A DNA stretch of 64,000 bases from Apostichopus japonicus (GCF_037975245.1 NC_092564.1:28624984-28688983), one strand, 5' to 3'; numbered from the stretch's first letter, positions 47,322 through 59,511 are shown. Program-made: numbers and translations. The notes: generated from the sequence alone by a model not told the origin.

Positions 47322-48617
47322 CTGAGGGCAACAAGTTGAAAGTTTAAGTGGATTATAAAACAATTCAGAATGACTATGAAACCAAAGGAGCAGGACTGAA
47401 CAACTGTAAAAGTTGACACACTGTTTAGAGAGCTGCATAGACAGATCACTCCAATACATAAGATAGTCAAAGCCAAAAGGATTTTTTACATGTATAATAG
47501 GAAAATGAATGTAACATTCTGGAGGAATTTGCATCCAATTCTTATTGAATATAACCCCTTTTTATCATTGATATTTGTTGTTTTAATTCAGTAAACACAT
47601 GATTGTTTATTAGACTGTTATTCTCTGTGATGTATTTAATTATGCTGATAGCTTATATATGATTCTTTGTGAAATATAAAAGTTAATTCAAATTTAAAAG
47701 TTTTCAAACACCAATATCAAATGTCTCTCAAATCAGCTTGAAAATGGAAAACTATCAAATGACTCCATATCAATACTTCTTTAATTCCCTGTTGCCCACC
47801 CCAGTCCTTGCTCACCCCCTCTTCCTCAGTATTTTAAGCTAGCATCCACTGCCAGATCACTACATCCAAAGTTGTACACAAGTCTATGCAAATTTTACTT
47901 TTTTCAACATGTGAATAGGCTGGCTTCTCTCATTTGACTGAGTGTAGTGTTAAGCAAAATGTGGTTGGCATATGGTGCCAGCACTCCCTTGTCCCTACCT
48001 TATAAACACCCATCCCTCTCTCCCCAGTCCTCCCCTCTTCCCAATTTATTATTCTTAGCTCCACGATCCACTTCCAGGTGACTACATGTAAAACTTGTAA
48101 GCATGGCTATGCATTTGTTTTGTTTTTCATTAAAAAAAATTGTTTTTTCTTTTGAACAAATTTTTAGGCCAGATTTTCTGCACTTAACTTAGTGGATTGT
48201 TTTGTGCCAGCCACTCCCTACCTCTAGAAAAAAGTTCCTCCCTCTCTTCCACATTCCACAAAACGTTAAATATCAATCCCTGGTCATGCTACCCTGAGTC
48301 CTCCCCCCCCCCCTCCCTCCATCTGACAAACCTTCTGAAAGGAGACTTTTATTTGTAGAAATGTGTACCTAAAATTCTAGGGGAAGTTAGGTTACTCCCC
48401 AAAAATTACCAGTGCCTTTCTCCTGGCAATAATAACATCCTTCTCACAAATTATTGATTGATAAAGTCAAAATTTGAACCCTGGATGTTGTGAATATTTA
48501 TAGAAAAAAAATATGCAATATGCATATTTTAAACTGTTACCTTTGATGTTTTGATGAGTCATAAAAAAAATTAAACATATACAGACCATAAAATGAGAAG
48601 CAACCAGTTTAACTTAC
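47322..48617 (-). other. Intron of SET copy 1
   Basis: Parts of it (about 48310-48440 and 48540-48617) align by eye with the shorter intron of copy 2 (50687-51417), showing that the duplication included intron sequence. A pyrimidine-rich tract lies at 48300-48320. Confidence 0.5.
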
Positions 48618-48776
48618 CTTTCTATAATTCCACCATTCTCATACAAGTACATGGCAGGGCTGCCAGCTTTCTTGGTTCTAGCTTAATGGATGCCTCCTCA
48701 GGAGAAATGATTTCTCCTCTTTATTCTAGCAAGAAATCACCTTGCCTGATTTCCTTTGTTGCAAACACTTCTCTTC
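48618..48776 (-). pseudogene. SET copy 1, N-terminal SET exon
   Basis: Acceptor GTCTTGACAG above 48776 and donor GTAAGT below 48618. It reads GREVFATKEIRQGDFLLE, stop (48721-48723), RGEIISPEEASIKLEPR, then in a shifted frame MYLYENGGIIE. The two-base end phase matches the next exon only in the shifted frame, which confirms an indel within the exon. Confidence 0.75.
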
Positions 48777-50410
48777 CTGTCAAGACCTTAACAAAGAAAT
48801 GGGTTGAACAGGGAAATGAAATCAAAGAATTCTTTGATGTTGCATTCAATATCTTCAACCTTGGACAGCCTCACTCCCCCATACCATATCGGATTGGGAA
48901 CAATCACAGAAGGCCATACACAGTTTGTGTTCTGCAAATGATTCTGTTCTTAAATAATCTCCCGTCTTTCTGCTCACCGCCATCCCTCCATCTGTACAAC
49001 CATTATAATGAAACAGTAATGTTATCAAGAACAACTCCCCCACCCCTCCCCCCCCCAGAAAAGGAATGTGTCATAAAGTTCCATAAATTCTTTGATGTTG
49101 TGTCCAATGTTTTCAATCTTGGACAGCCTCACTCCCGTGCTCCATATCGGATTGGGAACAATCACAGAATACCATACACAGTTGGTGTTCTACAAGTGAT
49201 TTTGTTCTTAAATTTTTTCTGCTCACCCCCATCCCTCCATTATAATGATACAGTTATGCTATCAAGACCAACTCCCTAACCCCCCCCCAGAAAAGGAAAG
49301 TGTCATAAAGTTCCATAAAGCTGTTTCAACAGTACTCTGCATTACCCTGGTACTTTACATATTACAAAATATGAGACAGACACTGGGCATGATCCAACCC
49401 CCCTCACCTCCATCCCCTCCCCACAGGTAGCAGGACAGAAAATTGGATTGTCTTGATGATAGTACTCCATTGAGCAACAATAAATGGAGGTACTTTCCTT
49501 TTTCAAACTTGATAAATTTACCTCAATGGGACATTCAATCATCTTGTGTGTTCATGTAGAATATATCAGAACAGTTTGGATAGTAAAGATTTCCAGTTAG
49601 CCTTTCTTATGTAGTATGTAAGCTAATGCTTGATCAATTACACTTTGAAAGCCAAAACTACATTCTGTAGAATACTTTCATGTGGTTACTGTTAAGCTCT
49701 TGTTTAGGTTATATCATTCAGGTATGTTATTGCCCCGGCTTTTCCAACATTTGAATCCCACAATCAATGAGAACATTTCTTGTCAAGTTCTATTTATTTT
49801 ACTAAAATACTTTTCTCTGTTACCTTGCTGATTGATTTCTAATGGTGGTCTTTCTTCAGGAAACACTTATAACAGTTAGTGGTTGAAAAAGTTAGAGATA
49901 TCTTCGAAGCCCTGCGAAAGGTTAAAACCCTCTATCATACTTAGTCTTGTTAAGACCATAGTTTAAGCTGCTTCAGTGTACACAGAGTACACCTTCCTTC
50001 TTTACACAAAGCTGAACACATCTTTTCCCAGAGTGCCCCCCCCCCCCATACTTGATGTTTATATTCATTCCTTGGGTCTTGAACATTTCTCAATAGTTAT
50101 CTTATCATTCTAAGCTAAGCGTTCTTTTCCATGTTTTAAGGCAGATTTGCCAAAGTGAAGCAGCTAAGCAGATAGCCAGAAGGGCTCACTCCTTCATACA
50201 TTCATGTATGTCCTGCATCCCACCGTCATGATTTGTTCTGTAAGAAACTGATCACCATGGCATAGAAATTTTGTACAAATCCCGCATCTCTTATATGAAT
50301 AAAGATTCATGTTGTTTGGAGGAATGTCCAAGATGTTTGTAATGGACAGAATCCTCAGCCAGGTGGTATTCAGTGAACGATCTCCTTCAGATACTGGGTA
50401 TACTGGAATT
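48777..50410. other. Duplicated non-coding sequence between the SET copies
   Basis: A ~255-bp block containing TTCAACCTTGGACAGCCTCA-like sequence occurs twice (from about 48829 and 49084) and a third time in copy 2 (about 51640-51840). The blocks lie upstream of the SET exons on the minus strand. The long plus-strand frame through them (48593-49279) overlaps the SET exon in antisense and is probably not a gene. From about 49570 to 50400 no feature is recognised. Confidence 0.5.
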
Positions 50411-50493
50411 TATCTTAAGCATGTTTCTCCATACCCTATTAAAGTTTAACAATGAAGTAAATATCTACTCATGCCATGCAATTTCCTTCTTAC

Positions 50494-50686
50494 CTTCTTT
50501 CTCCATGGTAAATCTGTTTGCCCATAGTCGTACCGGAGTTCTTGACCATATTTCATGTCTTTTAGGGCAAACAAACAGAGACAGACCCTTCCTTCAAGTA
50601 TTTGTTTCTTCATAACAGAATTGGCCTCCCTGCCAATATCTTCATTTACCATCTTTGCAACACAGGCTGTGTCTGTAGCATCAATA
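50494..50686 (-). CDS. SET copy 2, C-terminal SET exon (intact)
   Basis: Acceptor TTGCCCTCAG, donor GTAAGA, 193 nt. An uninterrupted frame holds IDATDTACVAKMVNEDIGR, ANSVMKKQILEGRVCLCLF, GQELRYDYG and LPWRKK. Compared with copy 1, MVND reads MVNE and the TAG is GAG. Confidence 0.8.
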
Positions 50687-51417
50687 CTGAGGGCAATAAA
50701 TTGAAAGTTTAAGTGGATTATAAAACAATTCAGAATGACTATGAAACAAAAGGAGCATGACTGAACAACTGTAAAAGTTGACACACTGTATAGAGAGCTG
50801 CATAGACAGATCACCCATTGTATATGATAGTACAAGCCAAAATGAATTTTTGACAGGTTAAATAGGAAAATGAATGTAACATTCTGGAGGAATTTGATTC
50901 AAGTCATATGTTTTGATGTACATTTGAAGTTGTCTCTTTTCACACAAAAGTCAACCCGAAGCATCAAGTATGATTCCTGATTAAAAGTTATTCATTCCAA
51001 GGTGCAAACATACAGTATTTTGTGAAAGGTAAAAAAAATTTGCTGTCAGTGTGTAACTCTGACATCACCCTCGTTTGCTTCAAGTCCACTTCTGGTGAAA
51101 AATCAGTGTTATTCAAAGGTGATATCTCGCTCCATCAGACAAATGTTTGGAAAGTAGACTAGGTTTTATTTGTAGAAATATGCAGCGAATATTCTAAGGG
51201 ATTTTAGGCTACTCCATGAAAAATAGTAGTGCCTTTCATTTTCTCCTCGTACTCACAAATTAGCAAGTAGTGTGTCATTCGAACCCTCCATTTTGTGAAT
51301 ATTTAAAGAACAAAATATGCATTTCAAAGTTTAAATTGTTATCCTTAATGTTGTGAATAGTCAAAGAAAAATAAACATTTACAGACCATAATATGGGAAG
51401 CAAACAGTTTAACTTAC

Positions 51418-51572
51418 CATTCTATAGTCCACCATTCTCATAAAAGTACAAGGTGTTGCCATCTTCCTTGGTTCTAGCTTAATGGATGCCTCCTCAGGAG
51501 AAATTATTTCTCCTCTATATTCTAGCTAGAAATCACCTTGCCTGATTTACTTTGTTGCAAACACTCCTCTTC
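51418..51572 (-). pseudogene. SET copy 2, N-terminal SET exon with two stops
   Basis: Acceptor ATCTTGACAG, donor GTAAGT. It reads GRGVFATK, TAA, IRQGDF, TAG, LEYRGEIISPEEASIK, then in a shifted frame TLYFYENGG. It keeps the Tyr that is lost in copy 1 but has two stops of its own. At 155 nt it is 4 nt shorter than copy 1 (a 3-nt and a 1-nt deletion). Confidence 0.75.
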
Positions 51573-52355
51573 CTGTCAAGATGTCAAAAAAGGAATGGAT
51601 TGAAAAAGATTTTCTGATACAGGGAAAGAAGATAGAAGAATTTTTTGGTGTTGTGTCCAATGTCTTCAACCTTGGACAGCCTCACTCCCGCGTTCCTTTT
51701 CGGATTGGGAACAATCACAGAAGGCCATACACAGTTGGTGTAATGCAAATGATTTTTTTCTTAAATAATCTCCCTTCTTTCTGCTCACCCCATCCCTCCA
51801 TCTGTACAACCATTATAATGAAACAGTAATGTTATCAAGACAAACTCTTCTGCATGAACACCCCCTTTTCCCCCGCACACAAAAAGGACAAAACAAAATG
51901 AGACAGACACTGGGCATGACCCCCTCATCCCCCCACCCCACCCCAATCTCAGTGGCAGGAAGAAAAATTGCTTTGTATTCATAATAGTATTCCATTGAGC
52001 AACAGTAAATGGCGGTACTTTCCATATTGGAACTAAATCAATTTACCTCACTGGGACATTCAGTCATCTTCTGTGTTCATTTAGAATATGAGAACAGTTT
52101 GGAAGGTAAAGACCTCAAGGTCAGTACTTTATGAAAACTTCTAGCAATTTAAGCATGCCAAAATTTAGGGCCAATACAGACTACCTTTAACATACTGTAC
52201 TCCAATATCAGTAAAGCAATTTGACCAACGTTCAAGTTGAAATTTTTAGTGTTAGTTTTATAGTTTAAGCTGTGGATCATTTCCCACTTGAATTTGATGC
52301 ACTATCATACATAATATCCTAAACAGGCATTAAATGATTATTTTTTACATCTTAC

Positions 52356-52455
52356 CAATGGTATCAATGATGAACCTCACTTGAAAGTCTTCCTTGTCAC
52401 ACTTTGATTGTACATGATGGAGGCAGTCCTGGTGTAGGGTGATCCTTTTATGAAA
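52356..52455 (-). CDS. Pre-SET exon of the KMT5A-like gene
   Basis: Acceptor CTTTTTTATGTAG, donor GTAAGA; 100 nt. It encodes FHKRITLHQDCLHHV and DKEDFQVRFIIDTI and ends with one base of a Gly codon. Joined to the N-terminal SET exon it gives the typical run IIDTIGRGVFATK, so exon phase and protein family both support it. No defect is visible. Confidence 0.7.
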
Positions 52456-54886
52456 CTACATAAAAAAGAGAGATAACATCACAAAACATTTAAAATCATA
52501 AAAAGCAATACAAATGCAATGCTTTTGACAGCAGTAAAAAGCAGAAACAAAACTGGATGATGTCTCATTAGTCGCCACTTCAGAAATAATTACTACTGTT
52601 TAATCTAATACTAGGTAGAAAGTTAAAAGAAAGAATTCTATAATATGGTTTGTTTGATTGTTTTTTCCATTTTGTATCAGAGACAAGTTGCTCTCAAAAT
52701 GAATATTTGTTAAAGACAAATCCAAGTGGCAAGGTATGATCCAGAGTAGTTAAGACTCGCAGCAACTTTTGATTATTTATAGCCTTCACACCAAAGATAG
52801 CCACTATAAGTACCAGCCATAACTAGTGATTATCTAATGGCAGATGATATTTCATTGTGCACAAGTGTACAATCCAAATTCATAAATAATCAAATGCGTT
52901 ATTGGTTAAATGATAAAAAACAGGTTGGAGTGGAAATTTACCCTTATAAAATGGGACTTTTCATTGCATTCAGCAATTTATTTTGTTATTTTAAGGTTAA
53001 TAGTACAGGGCTGATTTAGAAAATATCATGGTCCATGGTAGCCCCCATGGTAGGTACAGAAATATTGCAGCACTCTATCAGTACCTGTTGGCCAACAGCC
53101 GGCTGTATGTTAAAAGTAAGGTTTTGCAGCTAATAAACTTTTGCAGAACTTCGCTTAAAATTAACTTGTGAGTTTTATTGAAATACCAACAAAGACATCA
53201 TGTTGAAATTTGTCAAATGTAGAGATAATTGTTTATAGACCTAACTTGATCAGTACCTCAAAACAAAATTGTGATCTCTAGAGTGACTCACCATGAACCA
53301 ACTGGAATATCCACTCTACAATTAGCTTTGAACATATATATACAAACATTTTTTACACAGTAAATGTGTGAATAAATTCTAGTTTCTGTATGGGACTGAA
53401 GTTACTGTTTCATTTTCTTGTAAGTAATTATCAAAATATATGAAAATGCATTTAAGTATGCAAGTAAGTATAAGCTTTGATACTATGTTTTCAGTCATCA
53501 ACATTTTGGCAGTTTGAGAAGATAACAGGTCATTTTATCCCACTACCAGTTTGCACTACCAGTGTGCCTCCCAAGTAGAAATACTTTCAAATTCCCACAT
53601 ACCTAACAGTTTGCCCCTGACATGTATCCAATGTGTACTTTTGAAAATTGCCAAATGCTGTTATGAATATTCAAATATTTAATAGGATTAACTCTCAGAT
53701 ATTAGTGACAAAATGCTATGTTTAGCAAATTTAAAGTGGAATATCATATGTTCAGACAGGTACTTTATTGCTGAGAAGTGATTATCAGTCAAATGTGGGT
53801 CACCACCATGCATAAATTTGTTGTGATTTAAGTAACAATGAAGTTTTAGTTTCATTGTTACGGTATAAAAAGCTGTAAATAAGGACAATGTTCCACATGA
53901 ACAATTTACTTAAATGGCACAGGCATTAGGCTACTCATGTGCACAAATTCCATCAATGCCAACAACCAATCAGGTATTGAGCTGAGACTTTTAAACACAT
54001 CCAACAACTTGAAGGAATTGTACTAATACTCAAGTGAACCTGGCTAGAGCCCTGCCATATGCCTCAGTAGTGATTGCTCAGATCATATTACTTAGGTCAC
54101 AACCTTGGGTCAATACCATATTTTATGAATTTTGAAATGGTAAATCTGAATTTCTTCAAATTGGCTGGCTTATAGATACTGCTAATGAAGTTTGTGATTG
54201 TACTTAGATATTTGTAAAACATTCGATTGCCATGATTGTAGTTGTATACACCATGATGAACCACATATAAAAGTGCTTTTCCAATGTAACAGCCCGTTGG
54301 GCAAGGAAATGGCAACTAGGAAAACGAACAGAGAATTAAAAATTACAGGACAAACATGAAATTACAACCACAAAAATTAAAAAAATTACAGAAACACATT
54401 CAACATTAATAAATAAGAAAAGCCACTGTAAGCTTGGATAAAAACAGTTCAGCACTGCAAGCAACAATTCCTGCTTTCCTGAAATGATGCAAGTGAAAGT
54501 TAGTATAATTGACCCATGAACAGGAATTCTTATTCACAGTCTGATTGGACAAGCATAGCCAATGTTAGCTCACACATATAGTCTGTACGAAAAAATAATC
54601 AGAAATGCCTGCATGCACATAGCCACAACCAAAGATGTACAAATCATCAAACAAGAACAAGAATAAATAAATTCAGCCTGAGAGTTGATGATGGGGATAT
54701 TTTAGGTTACAAACCAAAATTATCATCAACTCATGCACCAGTGCTCAACCTCTGACCAGTGAGAACTGCTAAGGCATACCTGACATTTATATAGGCTATC
54801 ATTAATAAGAAAATGCTGAACTTGGTCTGTCATTCCTCCATTACCTGAATTTTCGAGACTCACAAAGCACACATCATTTCTATTCA
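52456..54886. other. No firm gene; weak minus-strand open frame at 54097-54315
   Basis: The minus-strand frame at 54315-54097 follows TTTTCCTAG, a possible acceptor. Its peptide is rich in Asn, Tyr, Ile and Lys, as expected by chance in AT-rich DNA. The rest of the stretch shows nothing recognisable. Confidence 0.3.
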
Positions 54887-55057
54887 TAACAGACATAAGT
54901 CAAGTATCCAAAGGACACAGTCTGCCCTTTTACAGATGTCATGAAAATCCCTTTCTAACCCCTCTACTTCACCAATTTCTGGAAGGACCACTTTCATCAT
55001 GCCACAAATGAGCTTTCTGCCAAAGTCTAACTGGACATACAATATATTGCCAAAAGG
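54887..55057 (-). CDS. Possible upstream exon on the minus strand, unidentified
   Basis: After ACCTAG (a possible acceptor ending at 55058) 57 codons are open, with protein-like content: LDFGRKLICGMMKVVLPEIG and DFHDICKRADCVLWILD. A TGA (54886-54884) ends it before the strong donor GTGAGT about 25 bp further on. It could be an exon of the SET gene, another decayed exon, or a transposon fragment. I do not recognise the family. Confidence 0.25.
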
Positions 55058-56227
55058 CTAGGTAATTAAACTACTGATGAACAGGACACTCTTGTCAAAA
55101 TGCAAACATTCTACAGCCTCTGATATGGCAAGGTTCATCCTTGGCTTGCACAATGACAGACTGACTACCCATATCAGAGACATTCATTCCTACAATCTGA
55201 CCAAGGATAATAAACCATACTCACTGTCTCAGACTGGAACTGTTTGTAAGTTGATCCTTAACTGCTCCAGCCATCTGTGAGTCTACCTAGGTCCCCATCT
55301 ACCAGTTCTGAGACAAGAGACACACCCCTTCACAGACCATACTTTGCTATAATCATGTCAGTTAGTTCATTTTTCATTGCTATTTTATGTCTATTTGAAA
55401 CACATCAGTTCAACAATGTTATATGCTTTGAGGATGAATTTGAAAATTATGTCAACATACATCAAACTTTTTACAAAATATTTAACCAAGGCATAATATC
55501 GCAACTGATGATTTTGATTTGGTATCCACCATGTTGTACGATATCAATATTTAAGCAGGTAATCATTTAAACACTTTAAGATGGCAGCAAAATGAATTGA
55601 TTAGCTGCAAACTCTCCTGTCCATGACAAAATCACTGCAATATGCCATATATTCAAGTCACAATTCATTCTCTGAATACTTTATTTCAACATACTGTACT
55701 TCCATCTATTTCTATCTTTGCAGGTTTTCCTTCCAGTGTGTCATCACTTAAATTCTTTACTCTAGTCACCATCAAAATCTGTAATAACTACAGTATAGGA
55801 TTGCCCCTCTGTGAAGATACAAATAAGTTAAAAAATGGTTACTATTTTAGAAACTTACATAATGGGTTATTCAATACTGTACATTATGGGTCCACAAGTG
55901 TGGCATTTTGATAACATATTTACTTTCAAAATTTAACAAAAGCACTGTTAGTAAATATTATGACACAAAAATAGTATTTTTATTGCATGTGCTACCAAGA
56001 CACCAAGCTCACTATCTCCAAGTTAATAAAAGTCTTCAGTCTCAAATCCTGGTTTTATTATACATATTAGCTTCACCTTTATATAACATTTCATACTATT
56101 AGTATAATCTCAACACAAATTTGTTACAGTACTTGGCTATCAAAGATTTCAATAACTATCAGGGTTGAAACTGAAATTTCTTTCCTTTCCAGGATTTTCC
56201 ACTGGACAAATCAAAGTTATCTACTGC
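55058..56227. other. No gene recognised
   Basis: AT-rich sequence with short frames on the plus strand (55077-55280, 55277-55570 and 55642-55911) that lack domains and splice context. Nothing else stands out. Confidence 0.35.
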
Positions 56228-56461
56228 CGAATAAAGTTACTGACTGACTGGAGTAACATCACACAACACAAAACATGGTCTAGCCACTTACAACATCTTC
56301 AGATCTAGCTGCAATAAAGTTACTGACTGGAGTCACGTCACACAATATGAAACATGGTCTAGCCACTTACAGTACTGCGTCTTCAGATCTAACAGGAGAC
56401 CTTGTGAACCGTGAAGGGTTATTTCTAACAGGAGACCTTGTGAACCGTGAAGGGTTATTTC
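56228..56461. repeat. Two adjacent tandem duplications (about 83 bp x2, then 36 bp x2)
   Basis: AATAAAGTTACTGACTG starts at 56230 and 56313, with AACATGGTCTAGCCACTTAC in each copy. Then TAACAGGAGACCTTGTGAAC starts at 56390 and 56426 with identical 36-bp units. Confidence 0.9.
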
Positions 56462-57589
56462 TGAAAGTACCTTGGACTAAAAGTACTTTTGATTAAGGGC
56501 AGAAGTACAGGATGCTACTACAGTTGCATGATTGAGCAAAAAGGGAGAGAGCTAGATGCTGTCATTCAAATTAATAATTCCTTAATAAAAAAAAGGCAGT
56601 AATTTTACTTGTCAAAATATTAGAATTTACTTCTATTACATTGTGTGAATATGATACTTTACACAACCATTTGCTACTTACATTTGTCCTCACTAGTACT
56701 TAAGCCGCAATCTTTGGCCTTTGTCCTTCACCTGGTGTTGCCTGGGTACATGGTGTGCAAGGTAGAGGACATGCTTCCCACAACTGACACACTGTATTGC
56801 ACATCTAATTCTCCATATTATTTGCCTATAGGAGAATATACGAGAATAAAAAAGATTGCTGTATCAAAGATTATATTAGATTCTGTATGGAAGATTGTAT
56901 AAACATTTTGCCTGTGAGTCAAGAAAAGTATCTCAATGGGACATAATAAAAGTAATCGTGTGTTGAAGCCGTGAAGCCTTGAGAAAAGTGAGGCAAAGAG
57001 CCAGATCATTTAGAAGTCGTCATACATGCATTGTCCATTCGACTTTGAAAACTGAATTTGATTTTACCCGTTTTTTTCGAAAGAGTAGGTGTACTTTTCA
57101 CAAGAGAGACATGTTATGGTGACCAGATCAGAGTATTAAGTACTATACTCCTGACTTATAAGAACCAACTTTGAAACATTTTCTCGCCTTTTATGAGCAA
57201 GTGGAGTGCTTTATGCAAATGTTAATGTCTGGAAAGTGTCATTTCCGGTATCAGAGAAGCATATGGCAAACATTTTCTTGCTTGTATTATTTTAGTGCTC
57301 CACTCAGATAATGTCATAGTTGTCCCAGGAAAATGCAGTGAAGAAGCAACCCTCCCTCCACCTTCCACCCCACTCCCCTTTCCACACACCTACTTTTGTG
57401 TAATATTTCCATATTAGTCTGTGCATGCAGTTTTCAGTTAAATGTTTATGCTGCAAAGTGGGTAGTAGATTATGCAGGATAACAGATCCCACCTTATGAA
57501 GTGAGAGTGCAAAAAGTTTGATGCATATCTACATTCAGTCACATGTTGGACATCAATAGATGAGATGTTATCACGAGTAGTGGCTTGAG
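56462..57589. other. No gene recognised
   Basis: AT-rich sequence; a C-rich stretch lies near 57345-57390. No exon, repeat array or RNA gene is supported. Confidence 0.4.
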
Positions 57590-58228
57590 GGGTGTTACTA
57601 AAACGAATGACAATTTCGTTACACATAACGAATGACAATATGTTGTACACACTAAAAAAATGCGTTGACTAAAACGAATGACAGTAATGACAGCACAGAC
57701 AATTGCTTCAACCGGATATCACAGCTCAGACTTCGTGGGTATCTAGATCTAGTAAAGTACGGAGTACGGACAAAATAAAAACGCACCTTATAGTAAGCGA
57801 AATTGTAAGTCTGATTTTAAAAAGTAAATTTAACATCTTTTTTCCGATATTAATTGTTAGAAACAATACTATAATCTTGAAACGGCTTCAGTTATCTTTC
57901 TATATAAATCTACAGAGATAAAAAGCACAGCACCCAAGCGCATTCTCACACAAAAACTTTCCCTGTGCTTTCTATCCGTAAATTACACCAAAACCCTGCA
58001 ACCACGTTATATGCGATTTTCCTCAATTCATTTTTGCGCAGAAAACCAACAACCGCATTTACTCCACTCCGTTAGTCATTTTATCTCTTCTCAATACTGT
58101 CCTTCATTGTCATTCGGTGTCATTCGTTGTCATTCGCCTTCATTCGCTGTCATTTGCAAATGATAACTAACACTGTACAAAGTCAATTGTCATTCGGTCA
58201 TTCGCTGTCATTCGTTTTAGTTTGTCCC
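57590..58228. mobile_element. MULE-like MITE, exact 9-bp target duplication
   Basis: TGGCTTGAG flanks both sides (57581-57589 and 58229-58237). The left end GGGTGTTACTAAAACGAATG and the right end, read inverted, GGGACAAACTAAAACGAATG share most positions. The motif TGTCATTCG or its complement recurs at least ten times near the ends. A 9-bp duplication favours the Mutator superfamily. 639 bp, no transposase. Confidence 0.8.
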
Positions 58229-58301
58229 TGGCTTGAGTGTGTTGTATTGCCTACAAAGCTTTGTCCAAACATGGTAAGTGAATATCATTAGGCCTTTAAA
58301 C

Positions 58302-59503
58302 TAGTGTTTGCACGGGTTATCCGGGTACCCGCCCGACGTGATACTACCCGGTTCCTAATTTATTACCCGAATCCTAAGCAAAGTGTGATTTAAAAAAAAA
58401 AAAAAAATGGCAAACCGACGGTTAGGCTGATTTCCCATTGACTTAGTGTGGTGTTAGGCTACAATGTGGTAGAAGATAACAGCAATAACGAAGGGGCCCG
58501 TTCGACGCGATACTACCCGGTTCCTAATTTATTACCCGAATCATAGGCCTACGCAAAGTGTGATTGTTTAAAAAAAAAATTGCAAACCGATGGTTAGGCT
58601 GATTTCCCATAGACTCAGTGTGTTGTTAAGCTACCATGTGTTCGAAGATAACAGCAATAACGAAAGCTTTCGATAGATATCTTATAACTGCGTCACAATT
58701 TCAGCTAATAAACAGATGGCTAGGCTAGACTGCCCAAATGGACTTAGTGTGGTGTTAGGCAACCATGTGGTCGAACGTAACAGCAATTACGAAGGTATTC
58801 CATGGATGTCTTATAACTGCGTCACATCTCCAGCAAATAAACAGATGGTTAGGCTTAGCTAGATTTTCATTGACTTAGTGTGGTGTTAGGCTACCATGTG
58901 GAAGAAATTATTATTTATTCATTCGTTTATTTCAAAGAAGGAAAGGCTGACAAGGAATTTTACGCGATGTTTATGGATTATAGACGGGATAACTAAAAAA
59001 TAGTAATCGCAAGTGGCTTTTTACTAATCGTTTATTCCAAATGCGATCAAATTGCGCGAATCGCGCAATCTCGCGGCTAATGAGAACCCTGGGCCTGCAT
59101 AATAAATAGTAGTGGTATTAAAAACTGTTTAAGAGCTAAATTGGATATCTATATGGTTTGATCCAATAGACGTGCACGAGCTAGCATAAGCAGCGGCGGC
59201 AGTGCGATGTTAGTAGTAATGCTAATTATAATTAAATAATTTATTTATTAACAAGTTAATGAAAGAAACAGAAGCAAATAAAAATTATTGAGGGAGGTTT
59301 TATACCTTATCTTACACCTACGTATTTGAACATGAAAACATTGTCAGTAGAGAATATAATGCATTTATTACAGCATCCAATATGTAATTTCTTGAAAATC
59401 GTGATACACGAGGGTAAACAAATTTTTTCCGGGTACCCGGATACCCGACGGGTAACGGCCCTCGGGTACCCGGTTCCCGATTTTTGGACCCGTGTAAACA
59501 CTA
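58302..59503. mobile_element. hAT-like non-autonomous element, exact 8-bp target duplication
   Basis: Ends are TAGTGTTTGCACGGG and CCCGTGTAAACACTA, flanked on both sides by CTTTAAAC (58294-58301 and 59504-59511). Subterminal GGGTACCCGG repeats occur at both ends. Inside, a unit containing TAGTGTGGTGTTAGGCTACC recurs about four times (58425-58910). No transposase. Confidence 0.9.
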
Positions 59504-59511
59504 CTTTAAAC

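Larger units (their letters stand above)
47129..48776 (-). pseudogene. KMT5A-like SET-domain gene fragment, copy 1 (two exons, disrupted)
   Basis: Two minus-strand exons encode a SET methyltransferase domain of the KMT5A-like type expanded in several animals: first EVFATKEIRQGDFLLE and EIISPEEASIK (48776-48618), then IDATDTACVAKMVND and LRYDYG (47321-47129). SET domains transfer methyl groups to lysines; the VND and YDYG motifs bind cofactor and shape the active site. Stops interrupt it: TAA at 48721-48723 where Tyr is expected, and TAG at 47261-47263. The first exon also changes frame before the YLYENGG segment. Its 159-nt length does not fit the phases of its neighbours. No pre-SET exon precedes this copy. 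It is a partial duplicate of copy 2. Confidence 0.8.
50494..52455 (-). pseudogene. KMT5A-like SET-domain gene, copy 2 (pre-SET plus SET exons, disrupted)
   Basis: Three minus-strand exons join in matching positions: pre-SET (52455-52356), N-terminal SET (51572-51418) and C-terminal SET (50686-50494). The pre-SET and C-terminal exons are intact; the C-terminal one holds IDATDTACVAKMVNED and LRYDYGQTDLPWRKK. The N-terminal SET exon has TAA (51547-51549), TAG (51526-51528) and the frame disruption shared with copy 1, plus its own 1-nt deletion near the donor. Members of this family resemble the histone H4 Lys20 methyltransferase KMT5A, but here no active enzyme could be made unless that exon is skipped or misassembled. 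Further upstream exons are uncertain. Confidence 0.75.

Noticed and set aside
54097-54315. 72-codon minus-strand frame as an exon of the SET gene
   Set aside because: The acceptor is plausible, but composition is that of random AT-rich sequence and no donor fits the next exon convincingly.
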